NCBI GenBank assembly: GCA_035712365.1
Contig: DASTAW010000050.1
Coordinates: forward strand, 1 to 64,000
Source of the DNA: Terriglobia bacterium
GTDB taxonomy: Bacteria > Acidobacteriota > Terriglobia > UBA7540
DNA: 64,000 nt
Direction: 5' to 3'
The translations under genes were made by a program, and so were the position numbers. The notes under the pieces are model-generated. The model was not told where the DNA came from. It did not search any database and worked only from the letters and a program-made list of their open reading frames with translations. This document shows positions 53,639-63,556 of the stretch, piece after piece (position 1 is the stretch's first letter; every line of letters starts with the position of its first letter).

Positions 53639-54293
53639 CAGGGGCCAGGCACAACACGTCATCAGGGCAGCCTCTTCTGCGTCCGTTCCGGGGGCCTTCC
53701 CCATCGACAGCCGCGCCCGAACGGCCCTGCAATGGACCGCTGTGGCGCTGCTCGCCGTTTTGATGACCGGATGCCGTCTGGATATGCACATTCAGCCGAA
53801 GTACAAAGGACTCGAGCCCAGCAGCTTCTTCAATGACGGGCGCTCAGAGCGGCCCGTGGTTCCTGGAACCGTGGCGAGAGGACAGTTAAGGACCGATGAG
53901 TTGTATTACACCGGCAAAATCAACGGCCAGGTGGCTGACGTCTTTCCATTTCCGATTACCCAGAAGGAACTCGAGCGCGGCCATGAGCGATTCAACGTCT
54001 ACTGCGCCCCCTGCCACGATTACACGGGGTCCGGCAATGGGATGATCGTGCAAAGGGGCTTTCCACCGCCGCCTTCCTATCACATTGACCGCCTGATGAA
54101 GGCGCCGGTAGGCCATTTCTTTGATGTCATGACCAACGGTTACGGGACCATGTACAGCTATGCAGGGCGCGTTTCTCCCAGGGACCGCTGGTGCATCGCG
54201 GCCTATATTCGCGCCCTGCAACTGAGCCAGAACGCTCGCGTAAGCGATGTTCCGCCGCAAGAACTCACGAAACTTCAAGGATCGGCACAATGA
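53628..54293 (+). CDS. actE: Alternative complex III monohaem cytochrome c subunit ActE
   Basis: The 221-residue product has a hydrophobic segment ending in a lipobox-like LMTGC (Cys49), so it is probably a membrane-anchored lipoprotein. Residues 126-130 (CAPCH) bind one haem c. Typical ActE features follow: DYTGSGNGMIVQRGFPPPPS, the Met-ligand region DVMTNGYGTMYSYA and RVSPRDRWCIAAYIRALQ. The start is TTG 53628, inside actD. The stop overlaps the actF ATG (ATGA). Confidence 0.92.
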   Translation: MKANRGQAQHVIRAASSASVPGAFPIDSRARTALQWTAVALLAVLMTGCRLDMHIQPKYKGLEPSSFFNDGRSERPVVPGTVARGQLRTDELYYTGKINGQVADVFPFPITQKELERGHERFNVYCAPCHDYTGSGNGMIVQRGFPPPPSYHIDRLMKAPVGHFFDVMTNGYGTMYSYAGRVSPRDRWCIAAYIRALQLSQNARVSDVPPQELTKLQGSAQ

Positions 54294-55462
54294 ACGGAGA
54301 CACCCTCAAGCCCGGACTCGATCGCGCCCAGCGCTGGTCTCTCGCGGTCGGCGTGGTCGCTTCGGCGGCGTGCATATTCGCAGCCTTTTCCAACTGGACG
54401 GGGTTTCTTCGGGCCTATCTCGTCGGATATCTTCTCTGGTTGTTGGTGGCCGTAGGGTGCTTTGCAATCCTGATGCTCCACCATCTGGTGGGAGGCAAAT
54501 GGGGATTTGTCATCCGGCGCACCCTCGAAGCCGCCACCCGGACCATTCCTTTGCTGGCCTTGCTGTTTATTCCCCTGCTGATCGGCCACCGGGATCCTCA
54601 GGTCTATCCGGCTGTCGCCGCAGGCTCCTTCAAGGCATTTTATCTCAGCACGCCATTTTATTACGGCCGGGCGATCCTTTACTTCGCCTGCTGGATCGGC
54701 TTTGCATACTTCCTGAACAAGTTCTCCAGGCGGCAGGACCTGGAGCCGGAGAGAACTTTTCTGCGGCAATTCAACAACCTCAGCGCTCCGGGACTGCTGA
54801 TCTATTGCGCCACGATCAGTTGGGCGTCTTTCGATTGGGTGATGTCCCTCGAGCCCAAGTTTTTCTCGACGATCTTTGGCATGATTTTTATCATCATGCC
54901 GGTGCTGGCGGCGCTGTCGTTTACGATTATTGTCTCCATGGTTCTGGCGAAGCACAAGCCGCACGAAGGGGTCATTGATCCAAAGAATTTCAGAGATTTG
55001 GGTAATATCCTGCTGACCTTCGTGATGCTCTGGGCATACCTGTCTTTCTCTCAGTTTCTGATCATCTGGGCAGGCAACCTGCAGGACGAGAACTTCTGGT
55101 ATACCGTTCGAGGCACCGGGGGATGGGCGTCGGTGGCGCTGTTCATCATCCTCTTCCACTTTGCGGTGCCTTTTGTCCTGCTCCTGAATCGGCCCGTCAA
55201 GCAGCACATGAGGGCCCTGGCTGCGGTGGGTAGCGGTCTGGTGGTGATGACCTGGATTGACCTCTACTGGTTCATCATGCCTGCCTTCTATCCGCTGGGG
55301 CCGCACATCCACTGGATTGATATTGTTGCGCCTTTCGGGGTGGGTGGATTGTGGCTGGCGTTCTTCATTCGCCAGCTTAAGGCCATGCCGCGTCTCCCCT
55401 TGAATGATCCTCGAATAACATCGCGCAGGGGCACAGTCAGCATGGCCCAACCGACGGTTTAA
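54290..55462 (+). CDS. actF: Alternative complex III membrane subunit ActF
   Basis: ActF is a second NrfD-type membrane subunit. The 390-residue product begins MNGDTLKPGLDRAQRWSLAV and has about ten membrane helices, with VGCFAILMLHHLVGGKWGFV, TISWASFDWVMSLEPKFFST and LTFVMLWAYLSFSQFLIIWA as recognisable stretches. ATG 54290 overlaps the actE stop by four bases, with AAGGA upstream. The open frame extends further upstream inside actE, but that part is not coding. The next gene follows after 14 bases. Confidence 0.93.
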   Translation: MNGDTLKPGLDRAQRWSLAVGVVASAACIFAAFSNWTGFLRAYLVGYLLWLLVAVGCFAILMLHHLVGGKWGFVIRRTLEAATRTIPLLALLFIPLLIGHRDPQVYPAVAAGSFKAFYLSTPFYYGRAILYFACWIGFAYFLNKFSRRQDLEPERTFLRQFNNLSAPGLLIYCATISWASFDWVMSLEPKFFSTIFGMIFIIMPVLAALSFTIIVSMVLAKHKPHEGVIDPKNFRDLGNILLTFVMLWAYLSFSQFLIIWAGNLQDENFWYTVRGTGGWASVALFIILFHFAVPFVLLLNRPVKQHMRALAAVGSGLVVMTWIDLYWFIMPAFYPLGPHIHWIDIVAPFGVGGLWLAFFIRQLKAMPRLPLNDPRITSRRGTVSMAQPTV

Positions 55463-55476
55463 GGGAGTGGTTCAGC

Positions 55477-55944
55477 ATGGATGAGAACACGACCCATTCT
55501 GAAAATCCGAAGCACCGGCACGAAACCCGCGAGGCTGTGCCGCGGTATATTCTGATTTTTGCGGCGGGCCTCGCCATAGCCGTCGTGGCTGGATTCCTGG
55601 TAAGCTGGGGGACCCTCGTCTACTTTAAGAATCACGAGAACTATGCTCCCCCGCAATCGTCGATATCACGTGGCCGCGTTCTGCCGCCTCCGGGCATGCC
55701 GCAACTTCAAACGCATCCCGTTGAGGACCTGGCCGGCTATCTGAAAGATCAACGCGGGGTTCTCGACTCCTATGGGTGGGTCGACCGGAAGGACGGCGTG
55801 GTTCGAATTCCAATACAACGTGCTATGACCATCCTGCTCCAGCGCGGCCTTCCGGTACGCAACAGCAAAACACCGAAGGGTGCGGTGCAGCCTGGGGAAG
55901 TGCAGCAGTACGAGGTCCCGCAGGGCTACATGCCGCAAAATTAG
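55477..55944 (+). CDS. Small membrane protein of unknown function between ACIII and oxidase genes
   Basis: The 155-residue product has a polar N-terminus, one membrane helix (about residues 24-48) and a soluble domain containing LPPPGMPQLQTHPVEDLAGY and WVDRKDGVVRIPIQRAMTIL, then LLQRGLPVRN. It has no CxxCH haem site, no CuA ligands and no SCO motif. Proteins with a similar IPI-AM-RGLPV stretch occur near SCO and oxidase genes in other bacteria as far as I recall, without a known function. The ATG is 14 bases after actF, and the SCO gene starts 52 bases after the stop. Assembly or supercomplex contact is a guess. Confidence 0.75.
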   Translation: MDENTTHSENPKHRHETREAVPRYILIFAAGLAIAVVAGFLVSWGTLVYFKNHENYAPPQSSISRGRVLPPPGMPQLQTHPVEDLAGYLKDQRGVLDSYGWVDRKDGVVRIPIQRAMTILLQRGLPVRNSKTPKGAVQPGEVQQYEVPQGYMPQN

Positions 55945-55996
55945 GGCAAACGCCGAAGCCGGTGGTCAGCAGGCTGCCAGAAAGTCAGGGTTTATT

Positions 55997-56974
55997 ATGG
56001 CTGTAGAGTTTATTCAGGACAGGTCCGACGCCGCACGGCCTGGTCTGCGCGGCTGCCGGCCGGTAAAACTGGGCGTCATTTTCGCGCTGTGCCTGCTCAT
56101 CGGCGCTGTGTACCCGTCCGTTGCAAGCGGACAAGTTTCTAAAATTCTTCAAGCCCGCGGATTTCAGGGTCCTCCGGAGGGAGGAGCTACTGCCCAGAAT
56201 TCAAAGGTGGTGCCTCCCGAACTGAAAAACGTCGGCATTGACCAGCGCTTGAACAACCAGGTTCCCCTGGACCTCGTCTTCCGCGACGAGACCGGGAAGA
56301 CGGTTCGCCTGGGCGACTATTTCGGCCAGAAACCCGTCATCGTCTCCCTGATTTATTTTAACTGCCCGCAGCTCTGCCCCATGGTGGAAAACGGACTTCT
56401 GGAGAGTCTCAGGGAGGTCCGGTTCAACATCGGCGATGAGTATAATGTGCTGACGGTCAGCTTTGATCCAAGGGACTCATCCAATCAGGCCTATGCGAAG
56501 AGGGCCACGTACCTTTCCATGTACAACCGCAAAGGCGCGGCCGCTGGATGGCACTTCCTGACTGGAGACGAAGGCTCGATCTCCGCGCTGACCAAAGCGC
56601 TGGGGTTTCGATATAATTACGATCCCAAAACCGAACAGTTCTCCCATGCCACGGCCATCGTCGTCTTAACGCCTCAGGGCAAGGTTTCGCAGTATCTTTA
56701 CGGCATTCGATATCCGGCCGGCGCAGTCCGCCTGGCCCTGGTGGAAGCGTCACACGGAAAGATTGGAAATCCCGTCGATGCCATCCTGCTTTATTGCAGC
56801 CATTACGATGTGGCCCAGGGGAGATACAGCCTGATCATCTCCCGCGTCCTCTTTATTGGCGGTCTGGCAACCATAATTATTCTGGGCGTGTTGTTACTGG
56901 TCCTGTTTCGAAGCAAGCCCTCCAATCAGCGCGGGCAGCTCGCCGCACAGGAGTCTGTACGGGTCGGGAGGTAG
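55997..56974 (+). CDS. SCO1/SenC-type copper chaperone
   Basis: SCO proteins deliver copper to the CuA site of oxidase subunit II. The product (325 residues) has a signal or anchor helix (about 24-45) and a thioredoxin-like domain. The copper motif is Cys123-Pro-Gln-Leu-Cys127 (YFNCPQLCPMV), with a distal His in EQFSHATAIVVL. A C-terminal membrane helix (RVLFIGGLATIIILGVLLLV) makes it longer than most SCO proteins. ATG 55997 is the best start; the frame extends back into the previous gene. It lies directly before coxB, its likely client. Confidence 0.92.
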   Translation: MAVEFIQDRSDAARPGLRGCRPVKLGVIFALCLLIGAVYPSVASGQVSKILQARGFQGPPEGGATAQNSKVVPPELKNVGIDQRLNNQVPLDLVFRDETGKTVRLGDYFGQKPVIVSLIYFNCPQLCPMVENGLLESLREVRFNIGDEYNVLTVSFDPRDSSNQAYAKRATYLSMYNRKGAAAGWHFLTGDEGSISALTKALGFRYNYDPKTEQFSHATAIVVLTPQGKVSQYLYGIRYPAGAVRLALVEASHGKIGNPVDAILLYCSHYDVAQGRYSLIISRVLFIGGLATIIILGVLLLVLFRSKPSNQRGQLAAQESVRVGR

Positions 56975-57026
56975 AACAATATGTTTCGCGTGAGTGGGCC
57001 TGAACTGGAGAGGGTGAAAGAATAAA

Positions 57027-57977
57027 ATGCCACAAGCTTTCCCGTTATTTCCGCAGCAGGCTTCGACCATTGCTCCAGCGGTTGACCACCTTTTTTATTT
57101 TCTGACGGCGGTGTCAGTTTTCTTCGGCACGCTCATCTTCCTGCTGATTTTCTATTTCGCTGTCAAATACCGCCGGCGCGCGAATGACGAGGCGCCGCCG
57201 AAAAATCAGGTCACTAACAATATTCCGCTTGAGGTCACCTGGACGGTCATTCCCATGATACTGGTCGCCATCATGTATTTCTGGGGCGCCAAAATTTTTG
57301 TCAGCAACGCAACACCGCCCAAGGATGCCACGGAAGTGTTCGTCATCGGAAAACAATGGATGTGGCATGTCGAACACACGAATGGGAAGCGCGAAATCAA
57401 TGCCCTGCACATGCCGGTCGGAGTTCCGGTCAAGCTCACCATGACGTCCCAGGATGTCATCCATGACTTTTCCGTTCCCGCCTTCCGGATGAAGATGGAC
57501 GTGGTGCCGGGCCGCTACACCACCGAATGGTTCGAAGCGACCAAACCGGGCAAATACCACCTGTTTTGCGATCAATATTGCGGGATGGGGCATTCTTTGA
57601 TGGCGGGGTGGGTGTACGTCATGACCCAGGAAGATTACCAGAGGTGGCTCAACAGCGGGGTGACAGGCACTACCATGGTCGAAAAGGGCGAAACTCTCTA
57701 TCATCAGTATGGGTGCATCACCTGCCATGGCACGGGAAAAGGTCCTGCGTTCGTAGGACTCTATGGCAAGCAGGTCAAGCTGTCGGACGGCCAGACGGTG
57801 TTGGCTGACGATGCCTATATTCGCCAGTCGATCCTGGACCCGAGCTCCCAGATTGTCAACGGATATCCAGCGATTATGCCCACGTTTAAAGGCCAGGTGA
57901 CCGAAGAGCAGATCCTGCAGATCACGGCCTACATCAAATCGCTGGCATCAAAAGAAAGGAATTTGGGGACACCATGA
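57027..57977 (+). CDS. coxB: Cytochrome c oxidase subunit II fused to cytochrome c (caa3 type)
   Basis: CoxB accepts electrons at CuA and passes them to CoxA. The product (316 residues) has two N-terminal membrane helices and a cupredoxin domain with CuA ligands His146, Cys181, Cys185, His189 and Met192. A C-terminal cytochrome c domain has Cys230-Ile-Thr-Cys233-His234 and a likely Met ligand in [10 protein letters not shown]. The fusion defines a caa3-type enzyme that can receive electrons directly from ACIII. The stop overlaps the coxA ATG by four bases. Confidence 0.95.
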   Translation: MPQAFPLFPQQASTIAPAVDHLFYFLTAVSVFFGTLIFLLIFYFAVKYRRRANDEAPPKNQVTNNIPLEVTWTVIPMILVAIMYFWGAKIFVSNATPPKDATEVFVIGKQWMWHVEHTNGKREINALHMPVGVPVKLTMTSQDVIHDFSVPAFRMKMDVVPGRYTTEWFEATKPGKYHLFCDQYCGMGHSLMAGWVYVMTQEDYQRWLNSGVTGTTMVEKGETLYHQYGCITCHGTGKGPAFVGLYGKQVKLSDGQTVLADDAYIRQSILDPSSQIVNGYPAIMPTFKGQVTEEQILQITAYIKSLASKERNLGTP

Positions 57978-59602
57978 GTAGCGCAGAAGTCGCGATTGAG
58001 CCGCGCATTCATTACCTGAATGTGGACTACGGCATTAAATCGTGGTTGCTAACCACAGACCACAAGCGGATTGCCTGGCTTTACCTGATGGCAATTACGT
58101 TCTTCTTTACCATCGGTGGTGTGGCGGCCACTCTGATGCGGCTGAATTTGCTTGAGCCGCAGGGCCTGCTGCTCGAGCCGGAAACCTACAACAAGCTGTT
58201 CAGCATCCACGGGATCATCATGGTCTTTTTCTTCCTGGTGCCCTCGATCCCTGCCGTGCTGGGCAACTTCCTGCTTCCCATGATGCTCGGCGCCCGCGAC
58301 GTCGCTTTCCCCCGGTTGAACCTGTTGAGCTGGTACATCTTTATGACCGGCGGATCACTGATGGTGTACGCAGTGGTTGCCGGCGGCGTTGATACCGGCT
58401 GGACCTTTTATACGCCTTTGAGCAGCCTGTACCTCAACACCCATGTGATGGCCGCCGCTGGCGGCGTGTTTATTGCGGGCTTTTCGTCAATACTTACCGG
58501 CCTGAATTTTGTCGTAACCATTCACAAGATGCGCGCCCCCGGCCTGACCTGGTTCCGCCTGCCGCTCTTTGTCTGGTCCATGTATGCGGCCAGCATCATC
58601 TTTATCATCGGAACGCCGGTGGTCGCTATTTCCCTCGCCCTGATGGGTATCGAGCGGTTTTTCCATGTCGGTATCTTTGATCCCGCCCTTGGCGGAGATC
58701 CCGTCCTCTTCCAGCACCTTTTCTGGTTCTACTCCCATCCCGCCGTGTATGTCATGATTCTGCCGTCAATGGGAGTCATCAGTGAGCTGATCCCCACCTT
58801 TTCGAAGAAGAAGATCTTCGGCTACCATTTCGTTGCCTTTTCGAGCATCGCAATCGCCGCGATCGGTTTCCTGGTGTGGGGACACCACATGTTCGTCAGC
58901 GGCCAGTCCGTCTATGCCGGCCTGGTGTTCTCTGCCCTCAGCATGGCCGTGGCCATCCCATCCGCAATCAAGGTCTTCAACTGGACAGCGACCCTCTATA
59001 AAGGGTCCATTTCCTATGAAGCTCCAATGCTCTATGCGCTTGGTTTCATCGGGCTCTTTACCATCGGCGGGTTGACCGGCCTGTATCTGGCCAGCATGGG
59101 ACTGGACCAGCACGTTCATGACACTTACTTCGTCATCGCGCATTTCCATTACATCATGGTCGGCGGCGCCGTCATGGGCTACCTGGGAGGGATCCACTAC
59201 TGGTGGCCCAAAATGACCGGACGCCTGTACCCGGACGGGTGGGCAAGAGTTGCAGCCATCATCATCTTTGTTGGATTCAACCTCACCTTCTTCCCGCAAT
59301 TCATCCTGGGCTACCTGGGCATGCCCCGCCGGTATGCAGTCTACCCGGCCGAGTTCCACACGCTGAACGTCGTCTCGACTGCCGGAGCTTCAATCCTTGG
59401 GCTTGGGTACATCATTCCCCTGATCTATCTGGCATGGTCCGCGCGCTACGGACCCATTGCAGGCCCCAACCCCTGGAAATCGACCGGCCTGGAGTGGACC
59501 ACCTCCTCTCCACCCATCACGCATAATTTCGAGGAAACGCCGGTCGTCACCGAAGAGCCGTATGGGTATGATCGCCTCGCGGAGGGAATACCAGTTGCAT
59601 AA
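57974..59602 (+). CDS. coxA: Cytochrome c oxidase subunit I, A2-type (YSHP motif)
   Basis: CoxA contains haem a, haem a3 and CuB and reduces oxygen to water while pumping protons. The 542-residue product has about twelve helices, haem-a ligand His79 ([11 protein letters not shown]), the CuB His255 in FYSHPAVYV, the His-His pair in [10 protein letters not shown] and the haem ligands in [11 protein letters not shown]. The usual A1 glutamate after HP is replaced by Ala, while Tyr253-Ser254 precede His255. This is the signature of A2-type oxidases. The start overlaps coxB (ATGA), and coxC overlaps its end by eight bases. Confidence 0.97.
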   Translation: MSSAEVAIEPRIHYLNVDYGIKSWLLTTDHKRIAWLYLMAITFFFTIGGVAATLMRLNLLEPQGLLLEPETYNKLFSIHGIIMVFFFLVPSIPAVLGNFLLPMMLGARDVAFPRLNLLSWYIFMTGGSLMVYAVVAGGVDTGWTFYTPLSSLYLNTHVMAAAGGVFIAGFSSILTGLNFVVTIHKMRAPGLTWFRLPLFVWSMYAASIIFIIGTPVVAISLALMGIERFFHVGIFDPALGGDPVLFQHLFWFYSHPAVYVMILPSMGVISELIPTFSKKKIFGYHFVAFSSIAIAAIGFLVWGHHMFVSGQSVYAGLVFSALSMAVAIPSAIKVFNWTATLYKGSISYEAPMLYALGFIGLFTIGGLTGLYLASMGLDQHVHDTYFVIAHFHYIMVGGAVMGYLGGIHYWWPKMTGRLYPDGWARVAAIIIFVGFNLTFFPQFILGYLGMPRRYAVYPAEFHTLNVVSTAGASILGLGYIIPLIYLAWSARYGPIAGPNPWKSTGLEWTTSSPPITHNFEETPVVTEEPYGYDRLAEGIPVA

Positions 59603-60245
59603 CACCCAAACCGCCGTTTACGAACAGTTTGATGACCGGACGCAACAACATGAGGCGTCAAGCCTCGGAATGTGGATATTCCTGGCCACGGAAATCATGT
59701 TCTTTGGGGCCGTCTTCACATCCTATACGGTCTATCGGAACCTATATACGACGGCTTTTGAGATTGGAAGCCATCACCTGAATACTCCCATCGGGGCCAT
59801 CAACACGGCTGTTCTTATTTGCAGCAGCTTAACCATGGCCCTGGCGGTCCACGCAGCGCAGACCGGCAAACGCAAGCAACTCATGGCCTACCTTGTGTCA
59901 ACCATGCTCCTGGGGTGCGTCTTCCTGTTTATAAAGTTCGTGCTGGAGTGGATCCACGATTACAAGGAAGGTTTCGCCCCCGGGCTGCATTGGACATATG
60001 CCGGCCCTCACACCAACCAGGTGGCCATGTTCTTTTGCTTTTACTTTATCCTCACCGGTATTCACGCAACCCACATGATTGTAGGCGAAGGAATCATGGT
60101 GGTCCTTCTCTATATGGCGTGGAAAGGAAGGTTTTCTGCCGAGCGGTACAACCCCATTGAGATGTTCGGACTTTATTGGCATTTCGTCGATATTATCTGG
60201 ATATTTCTGTTCCCATTACTGTATTTACTTGGAGCACATTTCTAA
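59595..60245 (+). CDS. coxC: Cytochrome c oxidase subunit III
   Basis: The 216-residue product has seven hydrophobic segments and the subunit III features [40 protein letters not shown] and [15 protein letters not shown], and ends in [21 protein letters not shown] 59595 is supported by GGAGGGA eight bases upstream and by the normal subunit start. The frame is open further back inside coxA. The stop shares one base with the coxD ATG (TAATG). Confidence 0.94.
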   Translation: MHNTQTAVYEQFDDRTQQHEASSLGMWIFLATEIMFFGAVFTSYTVYRNLYTTAFEIGSHHLNTPIGAINTAVLICSSLTMALAVHAAQTGKRKQLMAYLVSTMLLGCVFLFIKFVLEWIHDYKEGFAPGLHWTYAGPHTNQVAMFFCFYFILTGIHATHMIVGEGIMVVLLYMAWKGRFSAERYNPIEMFGLYWHFVDIIWIFLFPLLYLLGAHF

Positions 60246-60586
60246 TGTCAGAACACATCGCGCCGCTGAAACTTTATGCCTTTGTCTTTATCACCCTCCT
60301 GATCCTCACCGTGGTGACATGGCAGATTGCGTACATCGATCTTGGCCGCTGGAATACCGTTGTCGCGCTGGTGATCGCCATCGGCAAAGCATCTTTGGTG
60401 GCTGCCTTCTTCATGCATCTCCGCTGGAGCGCCTCAATGGTCCGTCTGGTTTTGTTTGCAGCCCTCTTCTGGCTGGCTATTATGATCACGCTGACCGCCG
60501 GCGACTTCTTTTCGCGCGGCCATGTGCAGCCATGGCAGGCTTCGACCCAAATTTCGCAGCCCATGCGCTCTGCCACACTGCGCTAG
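60245..60586 (+). CDS. coxD: Cytochrome c oxidase subunit IV (CoxD/CtaF-like)
   Basis: The 113-residue product has three membrane helices (LKLYAFVFITLLILTVVTW; VVALVIAIGKASLVAAFFMH; LVLFAALFWLAIMITLTAG), and AFFMHLRWS is typical of subunit IV proteins. ATG 60245 overlaps the coxC stop by one base. It is the last gene of the respiratory operon. treY approaches on the other strand, with 58 bases between the two stop codons and no clear terminator. Confidence 0.9.
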   Translation: MSEHIAPLKLYAFVFITLLILTVVTWQIAYIDLGRWNTVVALVIAIGKASLVAAFFMHLRWSASMVRLVLFAALFWLAIMITLTAGDFFSRGHVQPWQASTQISQPMRSATLR

Positions 60587-60644
60587 AGCAGCAGGCATAT
60601 AAGCTTTCACCTGAAAACAGGTCCGCACGGGCAGGCTATTGTCC

Positions 60645-63551
60645 TTATCGCGCCGGACTTTTCTCCGGTTCAGGTTCCAGCATGACGGACGGGAACCTGT
60701 CGAGCATTCCACTGAGCGGCAGCTCGATTTGGCCGTCGCGGCCGCGCCTGGCACACACGCTGCTGCGCGTAAAGATGTTTCTCCACCGGAGTGGGCATTC
60801 ACTCGGCAGGATAATCCTCAGCGCCGGCCAGTTTGCCCTCGGCAACAAGGACTTTCGTCTGCGGAGCGCGCCCGCAACAAGGCGGGGCACGGCAACCATC
60901 ACCCAATCCTTCCGGCGGCGGCGCCCGAACGCCACCACCGAATCCCGCCTCTGCCCAACACCTTCCAGCGGGATGTATTCACCGGCCGCGAAGAGTTCTT
61001 TGTGGGCAAGCCGGAAATTCAAAGCTTTGCGAATCAGATAAAGCTTGATCCTCCCATCCTGCCAATTCGTGACCAGGTCCTTCAACAGCTCATCCGGAGC
61101 ATTCGCCTCTCGAGATCTGATCTCGTCCATCATCCTGACCCTCTTCTCAAAGTCGACCGGCCGCCGATTGTCGGGATCGGCCAGACTGAACTCCCACAAC
61201 TCAGTTCCCTGGTAAAAATCCGGAACGCCTGGCGACGTGATCTTCAGGAGGGTCTGCGAAAGAGCATTCAGACAACCGTAGAACGCGATGGCATTGCGTA
61301 ATTCATGGAAGTCCTCCATGAACCTGCTGCGGCTGCCGGGAACCACGGAGCTCCGTATGAATTGTTCGACAGCTTTTTCGTATTCCACATCAGGATTAAT
61401 CCAACTGGTGTGGGTCTTGGCTTCGCGCAGGGCCTTCTCCATGAAGGAGACCACTCGATCCAGGAACGCCGGTTCCTCTGCGCGGTCAAGCGGCCACGCG
61501 CCCAGCAGGGTCTGGTACAACAGGGACTCTTCGTTATTGTCCGGAACGCGCTTGCCATCGTATTCCGGCTTGTGCGGCTGATTCCATTTGCTCCATCGGT
61601 GCAAGCGAGGCAGCCACACCCGGTCAATTTCAGAAAGCACGTTGATGCGCGCCCGCACATCTTCGTTTCGCTTTGTGTCATGCGTCGAGGTTGAATTCAT
61701 CGTGTGCGGCCAACGGGCAAGCCGGGCCTGGTTAAAGCCGTGAAAAGCCGGAACATCATCAGGCAGCTTTTCGCGCAACGAGTCTCCGCCCACTTCGTTC
61801 AGGGAAATCAGAGAGCTGTAAACATACGACGCGGTATCTTCCAATCCTTTTGCCATCACGGGGCTGGTGAACTGCTGCCATCGCATGACAAACTGAAGCC
61901 ACGGCTTTCGCTGGTCCCGGGCGTAAGACTGTGGGTCAAGAAACAGAATCCGGCGCAAGAAATCCCAGGCGGCGCCGCTGACCTCCTCGGGGGAAGTCCG
62001 GCGCCGGGCCGTCTCCAGGGTCCATTCAAGGTAGGAGCGATCGTGATCGCTGATGAAGAAACTCCTGATATACGTCCTGTACACGGGAAGGCACGCAGTA
62101 ACCTCCACAAACGCCCGGACGAGTTCAGGGAGCGGGACATCTCTGGCATGGCGGTCCTGCGACGCCAGCCTTGCCAGTGAATGGGCAAAGGATGCCAGTT
62201 CGCCGGCAAAAAGCTGGAAAATCACCTGCTTGTTTCGCGTATAACAGACATCGGCATAGCTGAGATGGAATCCCGTAAAGCGGTGGAAGTCCTTCTCGAT
62301 GCGGCTGAGTCCGGTCGGGTCCACGAACAAACCGTTCACGGCGTTCAGAAAGTCGTAGCCGGTTGACCCTGCCACGGGCCAATCCTCTGGCAGCGGTTCA
62401 TCCCGCCCGAGGATTTTCTCAACAATCAGGTAGCGGTGCACCGGGTTGCGGCTCTCCTCTCTCGCTGCGGTTGCGTCTCGCAAGCGTTCCAGATAACGGG
62501 TCGGATCGAGAAGACCGTCCACGTGGTCTACGCGGAGACCGATCCCTTCCTCCTTCCTGGCAAGTTCAACGATCAGGCGGTGCCGGTCATCAAACACTCG
62601 GTGGTCCTCCACCCTCAATCCCACCAGCTCATTGATGTCAAAAAAACGCCGGTAATTGATTTCTTCCGCGGCCATCTTCCAGTCGGCCAACCGATAGGCT
62701 TGCATAGACAGAAGTCGGTCCAGCGGCTCGAAGCTGCTTGCCTCGCCGGAAGTACCATTAAAAAATCGGAGGGTCTCGTCCAGGCAGCGCTTCACGCCCG
62801 GTGAATGGCGGTAGAGGTCCCACAAGCGGTCCTTGATCCATTTGTGGGTCTCGCGGCGGTACTTGATCCGCTCCTGAGCCGAGCCTTTCGACTCCGGCAG
62901 CCCCTCGACCGCATCCAGCACGCGGGAGACCTCATCCGCCAGAGAAGAATCGAACTCTTTCGCCGTGCGGATGTCGTCCAGGCAGCGTTCCAGAATCACG
63001 CGGTAAGTGCTGGGATTCAGTGGAAAGCGGCGCTCGTAATAGCGGACATAAAATCCATTTTCGTCCAGCTTCAGGGTCAGTTCCTGGTTTTCGAGCACCT
63101 TCCCGTACAGGTGGCCAAGAACCGGAATCAAGACTTTATTGTCTTGTAGAAACAGACCCTTACCCGTTGCCGGATGCCAGTCAATATCAAAGTACCGGGC
63201 AAATTCGGATGTCGCGCCGTTCTCAAGCACGTCCCGCCACCACGGATTCTCCGAGCTCGCCACCATGTGATTGGGAACGATATCCAGGAGCAGCCCCATC
63301 CCGTAATTCTTCAGCTTGAGGATCAGGTCATAAAGTTCCTCTTCGGTCCCGAGTTCAGAATTGATGCGGTGAGGATCAGCCACGTCATATCCATGCGAGC
63401 TCCCCTTCCCCGCCTTGAAACGCGGCGAAGCATACAGGTGGGTGATGCCCAGATCGTGCAGGTAGGGAACCAGGTCCTTTGCGTCGCTGAACCTGAAATT
63501 CAGGTTGAACTGAATCCGATAGGTCGCTGCTGGAACGGCCAGCAATCGCAT
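60645..63551 (-). CDS. treY: Maltooligosyltrehalose synthase (TreY)
   Basis: TreY converts the reducing end of maltooligosaccharides to a trehalose unit, which TreZ then releases. The 968-residue product has a GH13 barrel with the TreY-typical start VPAATYRIQFNLNFRFSDAK, DLGITHLYASPRFKAGKGSS and GYDVADPHRINSELG. The active-site Asp is in GLRVDHVDGLLDP and the Glu in YLIVEKILGRDE; STSTHDTKRNEDVRARINVL supplies the third acid. The C-terminus includes TSPGVPDFYQGTELWEFSL. The start is five bases after the upstream gene stop, so they are co-transcribed. Confidence 0.94.
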   Translation of the reverse strand: MRLLAVPAATYRIQFNLNFRFSDAKDLVPYLHDLGITHLYASPRFKAGKGSSHGYDVADPHRINSELGTEEELYDLILKLKNYGMGLLLDIVPNHMVASSENPWWRDVLENGATSEFARYFDIDWHPATGKGLFLQDNKVLIPVLGHLYGKVLENQELTLKLDENGFYVRYYERRFPLNPSTYRVILERCLDDIRTAKEFDSSLADEVSRVLDAVEGLPESKGSAQERIKYRRETHKWIKDRLWDLYRHSPGVKRCLDETLRFFNGTSGEASSFEPLDRLLSMQAYRLADWKMAAEEINYRRFFDINELVGLRVEDHRVFDDRHRLIVELARKEEGIGLRVDHVDGLLDPTRYLERLRDATAAREESRNPVHRYLIVEKILGRDEPLPEDWPVAGSTGYDFLNAVNGLFVDPTGLSRIEKDFHRFTGFHLSYADVCYTRNKQVIFQLFAGELASFAHSLARLASQDRHARDVPLPELVRAFVEVTACLPVYRTYIRSFFISDHDRSYLEWTLETARRRTSPEEVSGAAWDFLRRILFLDPQSYARDQRKPWLQFVMRWQQFTSPVMAKGLEDTASYVYSSLISLNEVGGDSLREKLPDDVPAFHGFNQARLARWPHTMNSTSTHDTKRNEDVRARINVLSEIDRVWLPRLHRWSKWNQPHKPEYDGKRVPDNNEESLLYQTLLGAWPLDRAEEPAFLDRVVSFMEKALREAKTHTSWINPDVEYEKAVEQFIRSSVVPGSRSRFMEDFHELRNAIAFYGCLNALSQTLLKITSPGVPDFYQGTELWEFSLADPDNRRPVDFEKRVRMMDEIRSREANAPDELLKDLVTNWQDGRIKLYLIRKALNFRLAHKELFAAGEYIPLEGVGQRRDSVVAFGRRRRKDWVMVAVPRLVAGALRRRKSLLPRANWPALRIILPSECPLRWRNIFTRSSVCARRGRDGQIELPLSGMLDRFPSVMLEPEPEKSPAR

Positions 63552-63556
63552 TATGT

